Part shown: positions 35,526 through 47,714 of the stretch, piece by piece
Position numbering within the stretch: the first letter of the stretch is position 1
How the letters are laid out: every line of letters starts with the position of its first letter
Position numbers and translations under genes: made by a program
The notes under the pieces: model-generated
Told to the model about the DNA's origin: nothing
What the model saw: the letters and a program-made list of their open reading frames with translations, nothing else
Databases searched by the model: none
Assembly (NCBI GenBank): GCA_028023455.1
Contig: JAQFVV010012405.1
Span: 11,891,423-11,955,422 of the forward strand
DNA: 64,000 nt
Direction: 5' to 3'
DNA from: Epiperipatus broadwayi
Taxonomy: Eukaryota > Onychophora > Udeonychophora > Euonychophora > Peripatidae

Positions 35526-35564
35526 CCCCAGACCAGTTTTGAGCTATGGTTCTCATCAGTGAGG
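35526..35564 (-). ncRNA. Hammerhead ribozyme motif, family C, one core change
   Basis: On the minus strand: stem I CCTCA, core CTGATGA, stem II region GAACCATAGCTC (probably from GAGC/GCTC), AAAA in place of GAAA, the stem III strand CTGG, cleavage triplet GUC, then stem I TGGGG. Stem I pairs with one G-U. The G-to-A change in the GAAA box should abolish cleavage. The surrounding repeat differs from families A and B. Confidence 0.6.
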
Positions 35565-36079
35565 ATCTAGGACACCAGATTCAACATGTATACCTTCTTT
35601 CATGTTGATACTTCATTTTACCATCCATGAGTCATTCTTATGGGTTCAACTTTTAATCCTCTTTTATCTAATGATATAATACATTCCCTTTTGCAATATT
35701 TACATAAAAATACAATACTTTATTACTTTCCATAATGTAAATCTGCATAAAATATATTCATAAAAATTTACATATAAAATTTTGGTTTATGTTATTATAA
35801 TTTTCAAAATAATATTGATGTGATATTGAAATAATTATTGAATTAAGAGCCCTTATTAATAAATGGTCATTCATCCTATACACTCTTCATTTCCTTTCAT
35901 TCACTTTTTCATTCTTATTTTTGATCTCATATTTTATTTTTTAGCGTTAAGTCAATCAGATTTTATTTAATTACTAAAATATTTGTTTTGCATTTATTAT
36001 TGTTCTTTTAGAACCAATCTTCTATTATGTAGGGAAAATGCTATAATATTTCTAAAGAATAACTAACTCGTCTACATGC

Positions 36080-36145
36080 GGTGATCATTATATACCTTTC
36101 TTTACTATACCTATGGTGATCATTATATACCTTTCTTTACTATAT
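36080..36145. repeat. 35-bp direct duplication
   Basis: GGTGATCATTATATACCTTT starts at 36080 and 36115, each followed by CTTTACTATA. Confidence 0.9.
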
Positions 36146-36837
36146 CCAAAACTCTATAGATAAGAAACTGATTTTCAATAAATTATTACCTCTAAATATA
36201 GAAATGGAGCTCTCTTTTCTTAATGGAATGCTGTAATTTGGCAAGTAGACATTTTCATGTTAATGATTCTACCCCAATATCCAAGGTTACCTATTAATCT
36301 CCTACAGAAAATAACATCCATGTCTTGTGGAAATTCCTCACATCTCATACTGAAGTACATATATGGGTGTCACATAGATAAATCCCTTCTAATATTTTAA
36401 TAATTTTTTATGAAGGTATTTCATCATATCCTGTAATTATAACTTATCTTACTCTGCTGTATATTTTTATCATCAATGACCATAATCTACATCATAACTA
36501 ATAATATAATCTCATCTTTCCCTCAGGTATTCTTCTATAATATTAACAATTTATATTACAAAACAAATCATGTCTTTTGACAAAGGTCAATGTTATAATT
36601 TTTATCACACAACATTGAAATCATAATTATTTTATTACTTTTATCATTCATTCTCTTGAATCTCTTCATATTTTCATTTAAGATTCAGATAGCTTAGGTA
36701 TTTTTATGTCCACAAATCCTATCTCTTGATTCATTTCTATAACATCAATTTACTCATTAACTATATTTTATATTAAAATATTAATAAATTAATTTAAACA
36801 ATTTTACCTTATAATATAACAACAAAGTATTGCTGTT

Positions 36838-37400
36838 AAAACAGGCAAAACTCACTATATGGATTGCAACACAATACGTATAGTGAGTTTTGCCTGTTTT
36901 AATAAAAGCATAAGAGATGGTGGTCATGTGATGTTTATTGGCTTAAAACTAATCCTGTCTAATAGGATAGTGGTGGCTATCATTATTAAAGAACCAAAGA
37001 CACCAAAATGTATGGGTACTGAACTGGGTTCAGACCCATATGACTATAAGATAATGGGCTTGGATTGAAAACATTAAGGTGTTTTCAGTTTAAGACTCAT
37101 AGTTTTGTAGTTAAATGGAGATAAAAGGTGGTTGCTGGAGGGTTGCATTAGATCCTAAGATCTAGGTGCAGTGCTCTCAGATCCAAGGCTTCTCGCTGAT
37201 GAAGACCACAAGCCAGAAACTAGTCTGAGGATATTGGATGAGTAGACCCTAGATGGGGATTTTATACACAAGCTTTCTGGCATCCATTGATTACTCTAGC
37301 TTGCTGTGTGTGGCAATACGTATAGCGAGTTTTGCCTGTTTTAACAACAGTTATACACAAACATAGAGATGGTGGTCATGTGATGTTTATTGGCTTAAAA
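36838..37400 (+). mobile_element. Hammerhead family A element, tandem unit with inverted left end
   Basis: A full unit starts near 36879 (TATAGTGAGTTTTGCCTGTT) and the next one starts near 37319, a spacing of about 440 bp. The second unit is cut short at 37400. On the left, 36838-36858 is the reverse complement of the unit start, so the locus begins with a ~22-bp inverted repeat around a short loop. The unit holds one ribozyme at 37189-37232 and no coding sequence. Same family as 5201-5400 and 53459-54758. Confidence 0.75.
37189..37232 (+). ncRNA. Hammerhead ribozyme motif, family A
   Basis: Stem I TCTCG, core CTGATGA (37196-37202), stem II region, GAAA (37216-37219), stem III strand CTAG, triplet GUC with predicted cleavage after C37225, then stem I TGAGG. 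Stem I has two G-U pairs. In this copy stem II (AGACCACAAGCCA) is weaker than in the 53.6-kb copy, where GGC/GCC pairs. ACTAGT around the cleavage site is self-complementary, as expected for ribozymes that pair as dimers. Confidence 0.65.
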
Positions 37401-37419
37401 CAAAAAAACTGTTTTACCC

Positions 37420-39540
37420 ATGCTCTCTTTTTCTCAACACTCATATATAATATGTTAACTTTTGAAACACATTTCTTATTATCAGCATTTTTAAAAAAAT
37501 ATATTAGGTATATAAATATATTTACATATCATAATATTCAAATCCAAGACACCTCATATTATTTCCTTATCATTAACATTAATATCTCATATTACATTAA
37601 CATTAATATTAACAATAATAACTAAAGAAAATTTTTTTCTTCTTCCTCCTAGTTCTGCATCATTATAGCTTTTAGCATGATGATTTACACCTCCTAGCAA
37701 GTTACTAATTTTATTTCTCCACTTGCCTGCAAGTTCTAGGATCCTGTGTAAAACATTAAAAATTATTAATAACAATAACTTGTTAAAATTCTTTAAAAAA
37801 ATTGGTGCATCTTTGTTTAAGCTTTCAGATCTGAGTATATTCTAATATTAAATATGAATAATTATCATAGAAGTTTAATAAAACTGTTGTTGAACAACTA
37901 ATTCAATTCACATTTGAATATCATTCTCTCCACTATTAAACATTACTATACATAGTATTTTCTACTTCTACCTTTTCTCCTCATTATATTTTACTTATTA
38001 ATTATTTTTTTCTGGAATAAACATGCTTCAATAGCCCACTTCACTTTATTCTCTGATAATATGCTATTTTCTCAAAACTTTTCATAATAAAAATTAATAG
38101 CTTTTTTTGCTAATTTTTATCTTTTTAGTTTTCTATATTATAAAACAATCTTATTTGCTAAACAAAATTTCTTTCTTGAAATAAGCTTTTATTTAATATA
38201 ATCTATAATAAATATTTATTATCATCTTCATTTACCTAATATTCCTTAATAATTTAATATACAACAAATATCTATTCTTCTCTATAGTTTTATAAAGATA
38301 ACTTAAAAGATAACTATTTTTACTTGATGACTTGGTTCCTTAGTACCTATTAAACTACTTTAATTATTTTATATAAATTATCACTTTGTATTTATTTTTG
38401 TTCCTCTTCATAATTAAGTTATTACTTAAACTAATCAACAAAGCAGAGATAAACAAAACATATTTCCTTATGTGATAGTATTTACACCTTTTAATTAATT
38501 GAAGCCAAGAATCCTTAATCTTCATGGTTTTTCCAATCAGTAATAATAATAATAATAATTCATCCTTGCACTTATTCCTCAATAGCATTTTTAATTGTGA
38601 GTCAAATTTCCATACTATAACTGTATTGCAAAGAAAGAAACTCAGTTTAACTTACTCCATCATTTTTCAACTACTATTAAATATATTATATTTCTTTCAG
38701 CATGAATAATTTACTTACTTTTATTGTTTACAAAATAAAATATATTTATAATATTACAAACTTTTAAGTGAAATAACAATTTACTTTCTTTTTTTTCCTT
38801 TCTTATTTCTCCTTTCACTCCTTTGCATTCATCTGCTTTTTCTTTTTATATATCCAGACATCATGACCTAAAAATCCCAATTAATTACATTTTATTGGTC
38901 AAGGAATTGAAAATTAACTAATAGTTTTTGAATAATTAATTTGCTGTCTACAATTTAATAATAATAATATCAATAAATATTCTTAAAACTGATAAAATTT
39001 AAACAATTTTAAATTAAAATTTAAAATACATTATCTTTATAATTAATTTAAACTAAGATATTTTAATAATCATATTTATTCCTAAAATATTATTATCATT
39101 ACAAACTTAAAATATATCATTATTTTATAGAAAATAAATTATTTTACTTTTATTTGTTAATCAGAAATCAGTGCAGAAAATAACACACTCATCTTTTAAA
39201 GGGTCACTATAATAAAAATAATAAGATTGAATTTCTTCCTATTGTAACTTTTACATAAATCTAATATAGTTATATAAGTAAATGGGTTTACATTTATTAA
39301 AATCACTCATATTAAAATTATATCACTATTAAAAAATGTAATTACAAATAAAAGAAGTATATTTCTTATCCCCACTGAATTCTCTCTTTAAATCTCCTAT
39401 ATTAAATTATTTGTGAAAGTATATTTCTGAAATTTAAAATTTTTAATTATAATATAGGTTTTTAGATATTCAATCAGCACAATTAACCAATTAAAAGGTT
39501 ACAATATATATATATATAATATTATATTATGTTTAATGTT
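37420..39540. other. No gene seen
   Basis: AT-rich sequence with short ATT/AAT-type repeats (for example 37560-37620 and 38540-38560). Small frames are low-complexity. Confidence 0.5.
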
Positions 39541-39607
39541 TTCACAGGTGTATGATGTAGATAAATTAATAGTTTTGAGGCTGAACCGTGTATTATTTTC
39601 CATTACA

Positions 39608-39650
39608 TACCAATATTTTGCCAAACTAGCATCTGCCTTTATCAAGGTTA
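39608..39650 (-). ncRNA. Degenerate hammerhead motif, PLE family E
   Basis: Minus strand: ACC, TTGATAA (from CTGATGA), stem II-like GGC...GGC region, AAAAT, ATT, GGT. Stem I ACC/GGT pairs and AATATT remains palindromic at the stem III position. Core changes make activity unlikely. Confidence 0.4.
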
Positions 39651-39654
39651 ACTT

Positions 39655-39965
39655 TTAAAAAAAAAATATTAGATCTCAAACAATAATGTGACTCAGTGCA
39701 AGATGAGAAATGAGATTCAACTTGAAGTAGTTCAGCATTCACAATATGAGGCCTATCAAAATGTTTATTTCCCTCAGTTTTTTCACCTATTAATTGTAAG
39801 TTAATATTAGATAAAATGAGAGGTTTCCACATAGCTGGAATACATTGTGCTTTACCAGCCCTATTTAAACCAATAGGTCTCTTTAATATTTCAATTGATT
39901 CTCTCATGGTTCTTAAATCATATCTTTCCAAATTAGCAAATATTTTTGTATTGTCAAAATTAAGT
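39655..39965 (-). pseudogene. PLE GIY-YIG endonuclease, C-terminal fragment (family E)
   Basis: The minus-strand frame reads NTKIFANLERYDLRTMRESI then EILKRPIGLNR and IPAMWKPLIL. The order N-x-K-(I/V)-x-A-N-x-E-R...R-x-x-E-S-I-E-I...LNR...I-P-x-x-W is typical of the region after the GIY-YIG core in Penelope elements. The catalytic part is missing and the fragment starts at the inverted terminal piece. This is a different family from the copies at 29.6 and 63.5 kb. Confidence 0.7.
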
Positions 39966-40030
39966 TTGTGTCAAAGTATCGGTATGTAATGGAAAATAAT
40001 ACACAGTTCAGCTCCAAAACTATATATAAA

Positions 40031-43000
40031 ACTACAAAATTTTAAAAAAAGCCTATATAAAACTGAAGATTAATATCTTTTGCTATAGCCAGCTTCGGCA
40101 TATTCCGCCATCTTAAGTTGCTTTATTCTAGTGGATTGTTTTATTATACTTATATTATTTGATATTACATATTCTAACCTAACCTATGTGTATCTTCACT
40201 TCCAGATAATATATGATATAAAATAAAACAGGTTCTATCTCAGTTAATAATTAATAACTAAAATATTCAGCATTAAAATTAAAATATTTCACTAGCTCAA
40301 ATTTAAAATACGAATAAGGTTCAGTTTATAAAAATAAATTAAATAAATATTTAATATTTTCATGAGACTTAAAGTGAAAATACAGGTGACAAGATAGATT
40401 ACATTGAGCCAATATCCCACAGGATACTACCTCAATGGCATAAGAATACTATCCCCCCTTTATTACTATTTCAAATAACAAACTCATAGTATTCTTACAA
40501 CTTTAATAACTTCTACTCACTAAGATTAAACTAATAATTAAATCTTAATCTTCTATTTACTAATAATCTAGCTCAAATAAAATAATCTCAGGTTCATAAA
40601 GTTTATTCTAAGTTAATTTTAAAATACGGTAGTAAAATATGAGAAGGGATTTTATGTCATAATGTACTACACTGAAACTAATAATAATAAATAATAGTAA
40701 TAATATTCTTCATTGTTTAACTAATTCTGTATATCTTTTCTATTTATTATAATTTTATTACCATAATAAAATAATTTTATATAATCTTTTATCTTCATGA
40801 ATATAATAAATAAATATGTGGTAGCATATGATAATCTGATAAACAAAGGATGTGTGGCAACTGATAGCATATAATTTAATATAATATTGTGATAACTGAT
40901 TTATGACCAATAAAATAATGTAAGATTATGATTATTTAATTATAATGAATATGAATAAAATATTTAAAATTCTTAAAATAATTCTCTATTTATCTTTTTG
41001 TGCAAAATTATATATTTGTTTCGATTATTATGCATATATCGTGATTTCATGCAGCGATGTGGAGAAATAAATAACTCGGACACAAAATTTTGAAATAACA
41101 AAATTTAACAAAGTTTATTACTAACAACAAATAAATAAACAATTTATTTACACTATTTACAGTGGATATCCTTAACTTTTTTACTTTACAGTTTGATCTA
41201 CCGGGTTATAAAAAAAAAAATTATATTTCAATTATATCTTTATTTAGATTTAGGATAAAATTTTAAAAAAATGTTACTATTTGGTTTCTCATTATGGTTA
41301 ACTTATTACAAATATATTTATCTACTTTATTAGCAACAGCATTTTATCCTTAATATTATTAAACTATCTTATTTTTAAAAATTCATACTTAGAAAACATT
41401 CTATAGAAAACAAAATTTTATAATGAGTATGGACTTCTCAAAATATTAAAAAAAATTTCATCTTGCAAAGTCAAAGATGTTACACAAAATATTATCCAAA
41501 AATTCAGTATTAGATTTTAGTATTTATCACACAATGTTTACTAATCATAATATATTCTTCTTTAAGCCTTACTTTAGTATGATATAAGTGTAATCATCAA
41601 TATATTTCTGTTAATCAATAAACAAAAAATATACTAAGCATATTGTTTACATAATTTATTTTGTACTATTGTATTTTAAAATATGCAATACTTATTTTTC
41701 TCTTAACAAAAAAATAATACTAAAGCATTTAAAATTATTATCACCTTAAAGAAAATATCTTTGTTTAGATACTTTATTTTAAAAAAGTTTATATTTCATT
41801 TCCGAAATAAAATTCAAAATATATTCTATGATTCTTTTCTTTCCTTATGATACTTTGGATCTTCAATTTTAAGTTATAACGTCCTATTCCTTCTAAGCAA
41901 ATAAACCAATCTTATACAAAACGATAACATAACTTAAGTTCTAAATTATTTATCATTTCTCTTAAACATATCTTACTGAACGATGCAGTTACATGAAATA
42001 AAGATAGTGAAAACAGATGCATAGGATTAAGGAAGAAAGCTAGAGTATTACTCTTAACATATCTCAAATTCATGGCACAGTGCGAAGAGGTATGACATTT
42101 ACCTGCCTAATATCCTCTAGTACAGGGACAATGTTAAAGTTATTCTTCAGCTTTATTAGAACATCAAATATTTAAAGAAATATAAACACTGTCCAAATAA
42201 AATGTGTATCAGTCATAGGGCTTTGTTAACTATGCTGATATTCACATAAAGACTAAATATTATTTCCATTCCTTATAACATCCTATTTCTTAAAACATCA
42301 TCTTGATTTCCTGTCCACTAAGTACTTCCAAGTCACTATCTCAACATTATTTCTCAAGATTTTCCACATCTTACATTGATAAATAACTATCTGCATTTAC
42401 AAAACAATAAATAAAATTCATTAATAGTTAAACAATCTAGCTGTTCCACAAGAAAAGTCTGCTTACTTCATTATTCTATATGTCTAATCATATACAATCT
42501 ACTTAGACAATATTTGAATATCCAATAACATAAAAATTTTAAAAGAATCACATAATTATTTGTTATGTTGGATTATATCACTAATAAAAAAAATAATCGT
42601 CGTATGCATATTTTCAAATCAATCCTATCTCATAATGTTTTTTAAAATGTTGTATGAAATGCAGTACATATAAGTAAAAAACTTTTACACTTCATTCTTC
42701 CAATTTATGGATGATCTAAAGAAAACAAAAAAAATATACATTATAAATTATCAATAGTTATTATTATTACCAATAACCTTTATCTAGTCATCGTGTTCAG
42801 TAGTCTTCCTTTATCCACATGAGCATTGCAGATATAAAAAAATTCACACCCATACACTTTATATTAAAATATTTTTAGCTAAATTATTAGATTGTTATAT
42901 TATAAAATTTTAATATTAATAAATTAATGTTTTTATGTTTTTCCTAATCTTATATAAAAATTTAGATTTAAACTAGGTTTACAAAATAAAAGGAATCAAA

Positions 43001-45300
43001 ACTATAATTACATATTTTTTTGATGATAGTTCCTGATAAGTCCAAAATGTTTATTATTTCCTCTAGAGTTTTTAAAAATGTTCTCCTCCAAGTGCGTTAA
43101 AGTTTAAAATAAAAATAATTATTAATCCATTTAATAAAATTTATAGAAAATAATCCTTGGTTTTAGTATTTAGGATGATAATTATTAAATCATAATATTA
43201 ATTAATCCTATGAAGCGTCTTAATCTTCTCTACCAATATTCTCTGCGTATCCGATGCATCAATCCATCTAATTTAACTTTAAAAATATTTGATAAACTTT
43301 TAAGTACTATTTGTATTTCCATGGATCCATCTTTTATTCAACTATGTGTTCACTTTTTTATATAAGTTTCCTTCTTAATACATTTAAACTTTCATTTGGT
43401 ATTTTTATATATCACTTTAAAAAAAAAATAAAAATAAAAATGTTACCTTCAGAAAGGATATAACATTTTACTCCTTTTGATATAATATTATATAAAATAA
43501 TTCATGCAATATACAATTGTCTTATTACTATTTAAAAAATAAATCTTGGATAGGCTTATAAATAATAATGTGTCTCCAATTTTTTCATTAGACTCCATAT
43601 GATGTCCGAGCTGTGGTTTTTTATGTACCAAAACAGTTCTTCGGTGAAATATTAATAAAGCTGTATCAATAAATATTCCAAACATTTTTTCAGCATCACA
43701 TCTTATATCCATTTTATTTTGTAGTATATCCATTTTTATTGCGAAGTTTTGGTTAAACTTTTAGATAAAATACGACTGGTAAGTACTTTAAAAATTAGAT
43801 AATCATTTCCACGAAGTTTCTAAATTATTATATTTTAACACCCTCTTTTACAAAAATACTTTAAAAAATTATCAATTAGTTTTTTGCAAATAAAACGATA
43901 AGAAAGTACTAAAAAAAAAAATTGACTAAAATAAAAAATTTAAAAATAAATACTATCTCTTTGATAGTTATAATTTACCTTTCTCTAGTTTCAATACATT
44001 ATTAATCTCCCCTTATACCCCCGTGCAATTCATATTTATAGTGTGTAAGAATACCTTATCCTATTGGTTAATTCTTACTTTAGCTTGAGAACAAATTTAC
44101 ATATTTTTAGTTTATAGTAGAATTAAATTTCAAAATTAGAAATTATGACGTAATGAACTTAAAATATTATTTAAAATATTACTTTTGAATCAATTATTAT
44201 TTTATTAAAATTATTTAAACATTTAAAATAACTTTTAAAATAACCTTAATAACTTATTCCATTTATTTATTTTTATTTAAACAAAATATTTAATTTTTAT
44301 TATATCTGTATTCGTCTTTATTACATTACTTAAAACATTACATACGATAGTTAACTTAATGTTTAATACTATTTACTTTTATGATAGGCAACAATTCCAT
44401 CCAATTCTATACTATAACTTTTAAAATATTTTAAACTTTGTTATTATTTCAAACAAGCATGTGTGTGAACATATGTAATATACAAGTCACATGATCAATA
44501 ACTTTGACAGACGATTTTCAATCTATTTCTCTGCCTAGACTAATAAAATTGATACACTTATTACATTATATATTATAATTATAAAATTTGGAAGAACAAT
44601 TTAGAAAATATAGAATTAAATACAATTCTCACCATCATAAAGTTTATTTTTAAAATGTACGATATTAATTTTTGCTTATTAAATATGACTTTATAAATTT
44701 AAAATATAACATTTATTACTACAAGTTTTAAACTATTAAAATCGAATTTATTAAATATACTTTTAATATTTATAGCTGTGTTATTTAATATGGCCAGCTT
44801 TTACAACCATATGCAACAATATTTTAAGCTTTACTTAACTACTTTTAAATGATTTTATATACTACGTATTCTCTTTAGCTTCAAATTGTACTTTAAAGAT
44901 ATAATTGACTTAATACAATTACCATATTAAAAGAACATATTCTAAATTTAAAATTTTTAGTAATTGACTGTTATGAATTATTACTGACCTATAGAAAAGG
45001 GCACAATATATATAATTAATATGTAGAATTTTCCATTTTTAAAATTTTTATTGGAGATTTACAGCCATGGTGCCACCAATTAAAAATAGGAGTTCGAAGT
45101 TGAGAAAAAAAGTGTGGTCTTCCCTCAGTCCAGGTAGCTAATATTTATTGACTGCAATATTAATATGATCATGGCTATAATGGAAAAGCAATATATAGAC
45201 TACATGTTATATAACAAAATTATGGTAAAATGTAAATTAAAATGAATTTAAAGTCACTTAATATTGAAAAGTATAGATGAGAAATAACCACACATCGCTG
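40031..45300. other. Very AT-rich DNA, no gene seen
   Basis: No reading frame longer than chance, no recognisable repeat family and no RNA gene. The 81-codon minus-strand frame at 43488-43733 has no known motif. Confidence 0.55.
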
Positions 45301-45374
45301 ATATCATTGAAATAATTAAAAAACTAAAATGAGCTCAGATGGTCTTGTCACTAGAAAATGTTACATTGGATGAG

Positions 45375-45500
45375 TTACTATATTTGGTTGTCCAAGTGGG
45401 CATGATTAAATAATATAGTGTAAAGGTGATCTGTTACATTTGGTTGCCCATGTAGGCCTAATTTAATTCTCCAGTGTATAGATGATCTATTGGAATTATT
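45375..45500. repeat. Two diverged tandem units, ~55-65 bp
   Basis: TATTTGGTTGTCCAAGTGGGC (near 45380) and ACATTTGGTTGCCCATGTAGG (near 45435) are followed by similar TAGTGTAAAGGTGATCT / AGTGTATAGATGATCT endings. Confidence 0.6.
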
Positions 45501-45754
45501 TATTCTCATCTTACTCAGAAAAGCAGTTAACTTTTTAAACTGAATTGCAAATAAATATAAATGATAACCATGTGTAAGATATTATGATTCAGTCTGAAAT
45601 AATATCAACTTCCTAACATCAAAAAATGTAGCTGCTTTCACAAAAAAATGAAAGAAAAAAATGATTAAATATAAATAATAACTTTATTTTTATAAATAAA
45701 TTTATTTTTCTGTTCTTATTACATAGTTTAAAATAATTGAGTAACATACAATAT

Positions 45755-46015
45755 TTTATTCTATGATAAATCTTTATTCATTCATTTCCAAAGAAAATAT
45801 TAATTTATTTAAACTTTAAATAATAAATAGCTGACCAAATCTTTCAATATGGATGCTCATATTTATAGCACTTTACAGTGTCAGCCATTGTTTTTAAGCA
45901 TTAAAACACGAATAATCTTGTAGGTTGAAAGCATTGCTCAGCTATTTATTATTTAGAGTTTAAATAAACTAATATTTTTTTTGGAATTGAGTAAATGCTT
46001 ATCATAGAATTTCAT
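45755..46015. repeat. MITE-like element with ~75-bp terminal inverted repeats
   Basis: Left arm about 45758-45836 and right arm about 45937-46013 are reverse complements: TTCTATGATAA / TTATCATAGAA, TTTATTTAAACT / AGTTTAAATAAA and AAATAATAAATAGCTGA / TCAGCTATTTATTATTT. The ~100-bp centre is unrelated to the arms. No coding sequence. DNA transposon-derived MITEs have this form; superfamily not determined. Confidence 0.75.
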
Positions 46016-46552
46016 AGTAAAAAAAATAAAGCATACATTGTTATAGAATTGTGAAATATTTTAAAGGAAGCCATACATGATGATTTATATACTCTGTCCA
46101 CATTCAAGCTTCAAATATGATGACTATTAAAAACAACTTGCTAGTAAATTTACCCAAAATTATTTCTACAGTCCATGAGACAATTTTTGTGCCTGTTTAG
46201 TAATTAATTATTATAAATCTTTCAATCATATATAAAATATGCATGGTCTAATGCATGCATATATTTTCAAATTATGTTTTAACCTCAGTGCATCTTTCAT
46301 CTTAGTTCAATCATATCACAACCATCCATTAGCCCAGAAATCAAACCAATCTCTGACTCTATAGATACATTTGAAGCATACATTTTTTCAAATAAGCCTT
46401 ATATATATATATATGAAAAACAAAATCAAGTTAAAAACTTGTTAACACTTGTATTTATGTCAACAGATGGCGTTCTACCAAAAACACCGTCAAGCGTATT
46501 TCGTTTACATAAACGTCAGAAAATGCATTCACTATCTCTAACTTTAATTCCA

Positions 46553-46596
46553 TTTTCAGATCATGATTTCAAGCTATTTGCTATCATCAGTGAAAG
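46553..46596 (-). ncRNA. Hammerhead ribozyme motif, family B, copy 1
   Basis: Minus strand: stem I CTTTCA, core CTGATGA (46584-46590), stem II AGC/GCT with an AAATA loop, GAAA, stem III strand TCATGA, triplet AUC, then stem I TGAAA. All invariant core bases are present. ATCATGAT is a perfect palindrome at the stem III position. Confidence 0.75.
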
Positions 46597-46929
46597 ACAG
46601 GAATAAGAACTAGATCTAAACACAAACTCTGAGCGTTTATGAAACAGTTTCTATTCAGCTTGCAAGCGTGAATTTTTTAGACACGTTAATGTCTTCAAAC
46701 TCAGCATAGCAAGCCAGATAGCTACATGGGTCTGATATCAGTTCAGCATCACCACATAGTAGAAGCCTCTGCAATATATATCATTGCAAGAAAGACCTCA
46801 AAGGTACATTTATGAAAAACAAAATCAAGTTAAAAACTTGTTAACGCTTGAAATATGAAAACACCGTCAAGCGTACTTCGTTTACATAAACATTAGAGAA
46901 TGCATTCACTATCTCTAACTTTAATTCCA

Positions 46930-46972
46930 CTTTCAGATCATGATTTCAAGCTATTTTCTATCGTCAGTGAAA
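46930..46972 (-). ncRNA. Hammerhead ribozyme motif, family B, copy 2
   Basis: As copy 1, with CTGACGA (the seventh core position is variable in active hammerheads) and the full six-pair stem I CTTTCA/TGAAAG. Stem II is weakened by a change in its 5' strand (TAGAAAATAGC). Confidence 0.7.
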
Positions 46973-47272
46973 GACAGGAATAAGAACTAGATCTAAACAC
47001 AAACTCTGAGCGTTTATGAAACAGTTTCTATTCAGCTTGCAAGCGTGAAATTTTTCATAAATGTACCTTTGAGGTCTTTCTTGCAATGATATATATTGTA
47101 GAGGCTTCTACTATGTGGTGATGCTGAACTGATATCAGACCCATGTAGCTATCTGGATTGCTATGCTGAGTTCGAAGACATTAACGTGTCTAAAAAATTC
47201 ACGCTTGCAAGCTGAATAGAAACTGTTTCATAAATGCTCAGAGTTCTGTTTAGATCTAGTTCTTATTCCTGT

Positions 47273-47316
47273 CTTTCACTGACGATAGCAAATAGCTTGA
47301 AATCATGATCTGAAAG
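47273..47316 (+). ncRNA. Hammerhead ribozyme motif, family B, copy 3
   Basis: Stem I CTTTCA (47273-47278), CTGACGA, stem II AGC/GCT, GAAA, TCATGA, triplet AUC with predicted cleavage after C47310, stem I TGAAAG. Core intact. Confidence 0.75.
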
Positions 47317-47670
47317 TGGAATTAAAGTTAGAGATAGTGAATGCATTCTCTGACGTTTATGTAAACGAAATACGCTTGACGGTGTTTTTGGTAGAACCCA
47401 TCTGTTGACATAAATACAAGCATTAACAAGTTTTTAACTTGATTTTGTTTTTCATAAATGTACCTTTGAGGTCTTTCTTGCAATGATATATATTGCAGAG
47501 GCTTCTACTATGTGGTGATGCTGAAGTGATATCAGATCCATGTAGCTATCTGGCTTGCTATGCTGAGTTCGAAGACATTAACGTGTCTAAAAAATTCACG
47601 CTTGCAAGCTGAATAGAAACTGTTTCAGAAACGCTCAGAGTTTGTGTTTAGATCTAGTTCTTATTCCTGT

Positions 47671-47714
47671 CTTTCACTGACGATAGCAAATAGCTTGAAA
47701 TCATGATCTGAAAG
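47671..47714 (+). ncRNA. Hammerhead ribozyme motif, family B, copy 4
   Basis: Identical in core and stems to copy 3, 398 bp downstream. Predicted cleavage after C47708. A transcript through copies 3 and 4 would release a ~398-nt monomer if both cut. Confidence 0.75.

Larger units (their letters stand above)
39545..40030 (-). mobile_element. PLE remnant (family E) flanked by inverted terminal pieces
   Basis: On the minus strand an endonuclease C-terminus is followed by a degenerate ribozyme and a tail reading GGTATGTAATGGAAAATAAT then ACACGGTTCAG. The same tail occurs inverted on the plus strand at about 39971-40028. Terminal repeats of PLEs are often found inverted relative to the body, which this fits. 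Confidence 0.65.
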
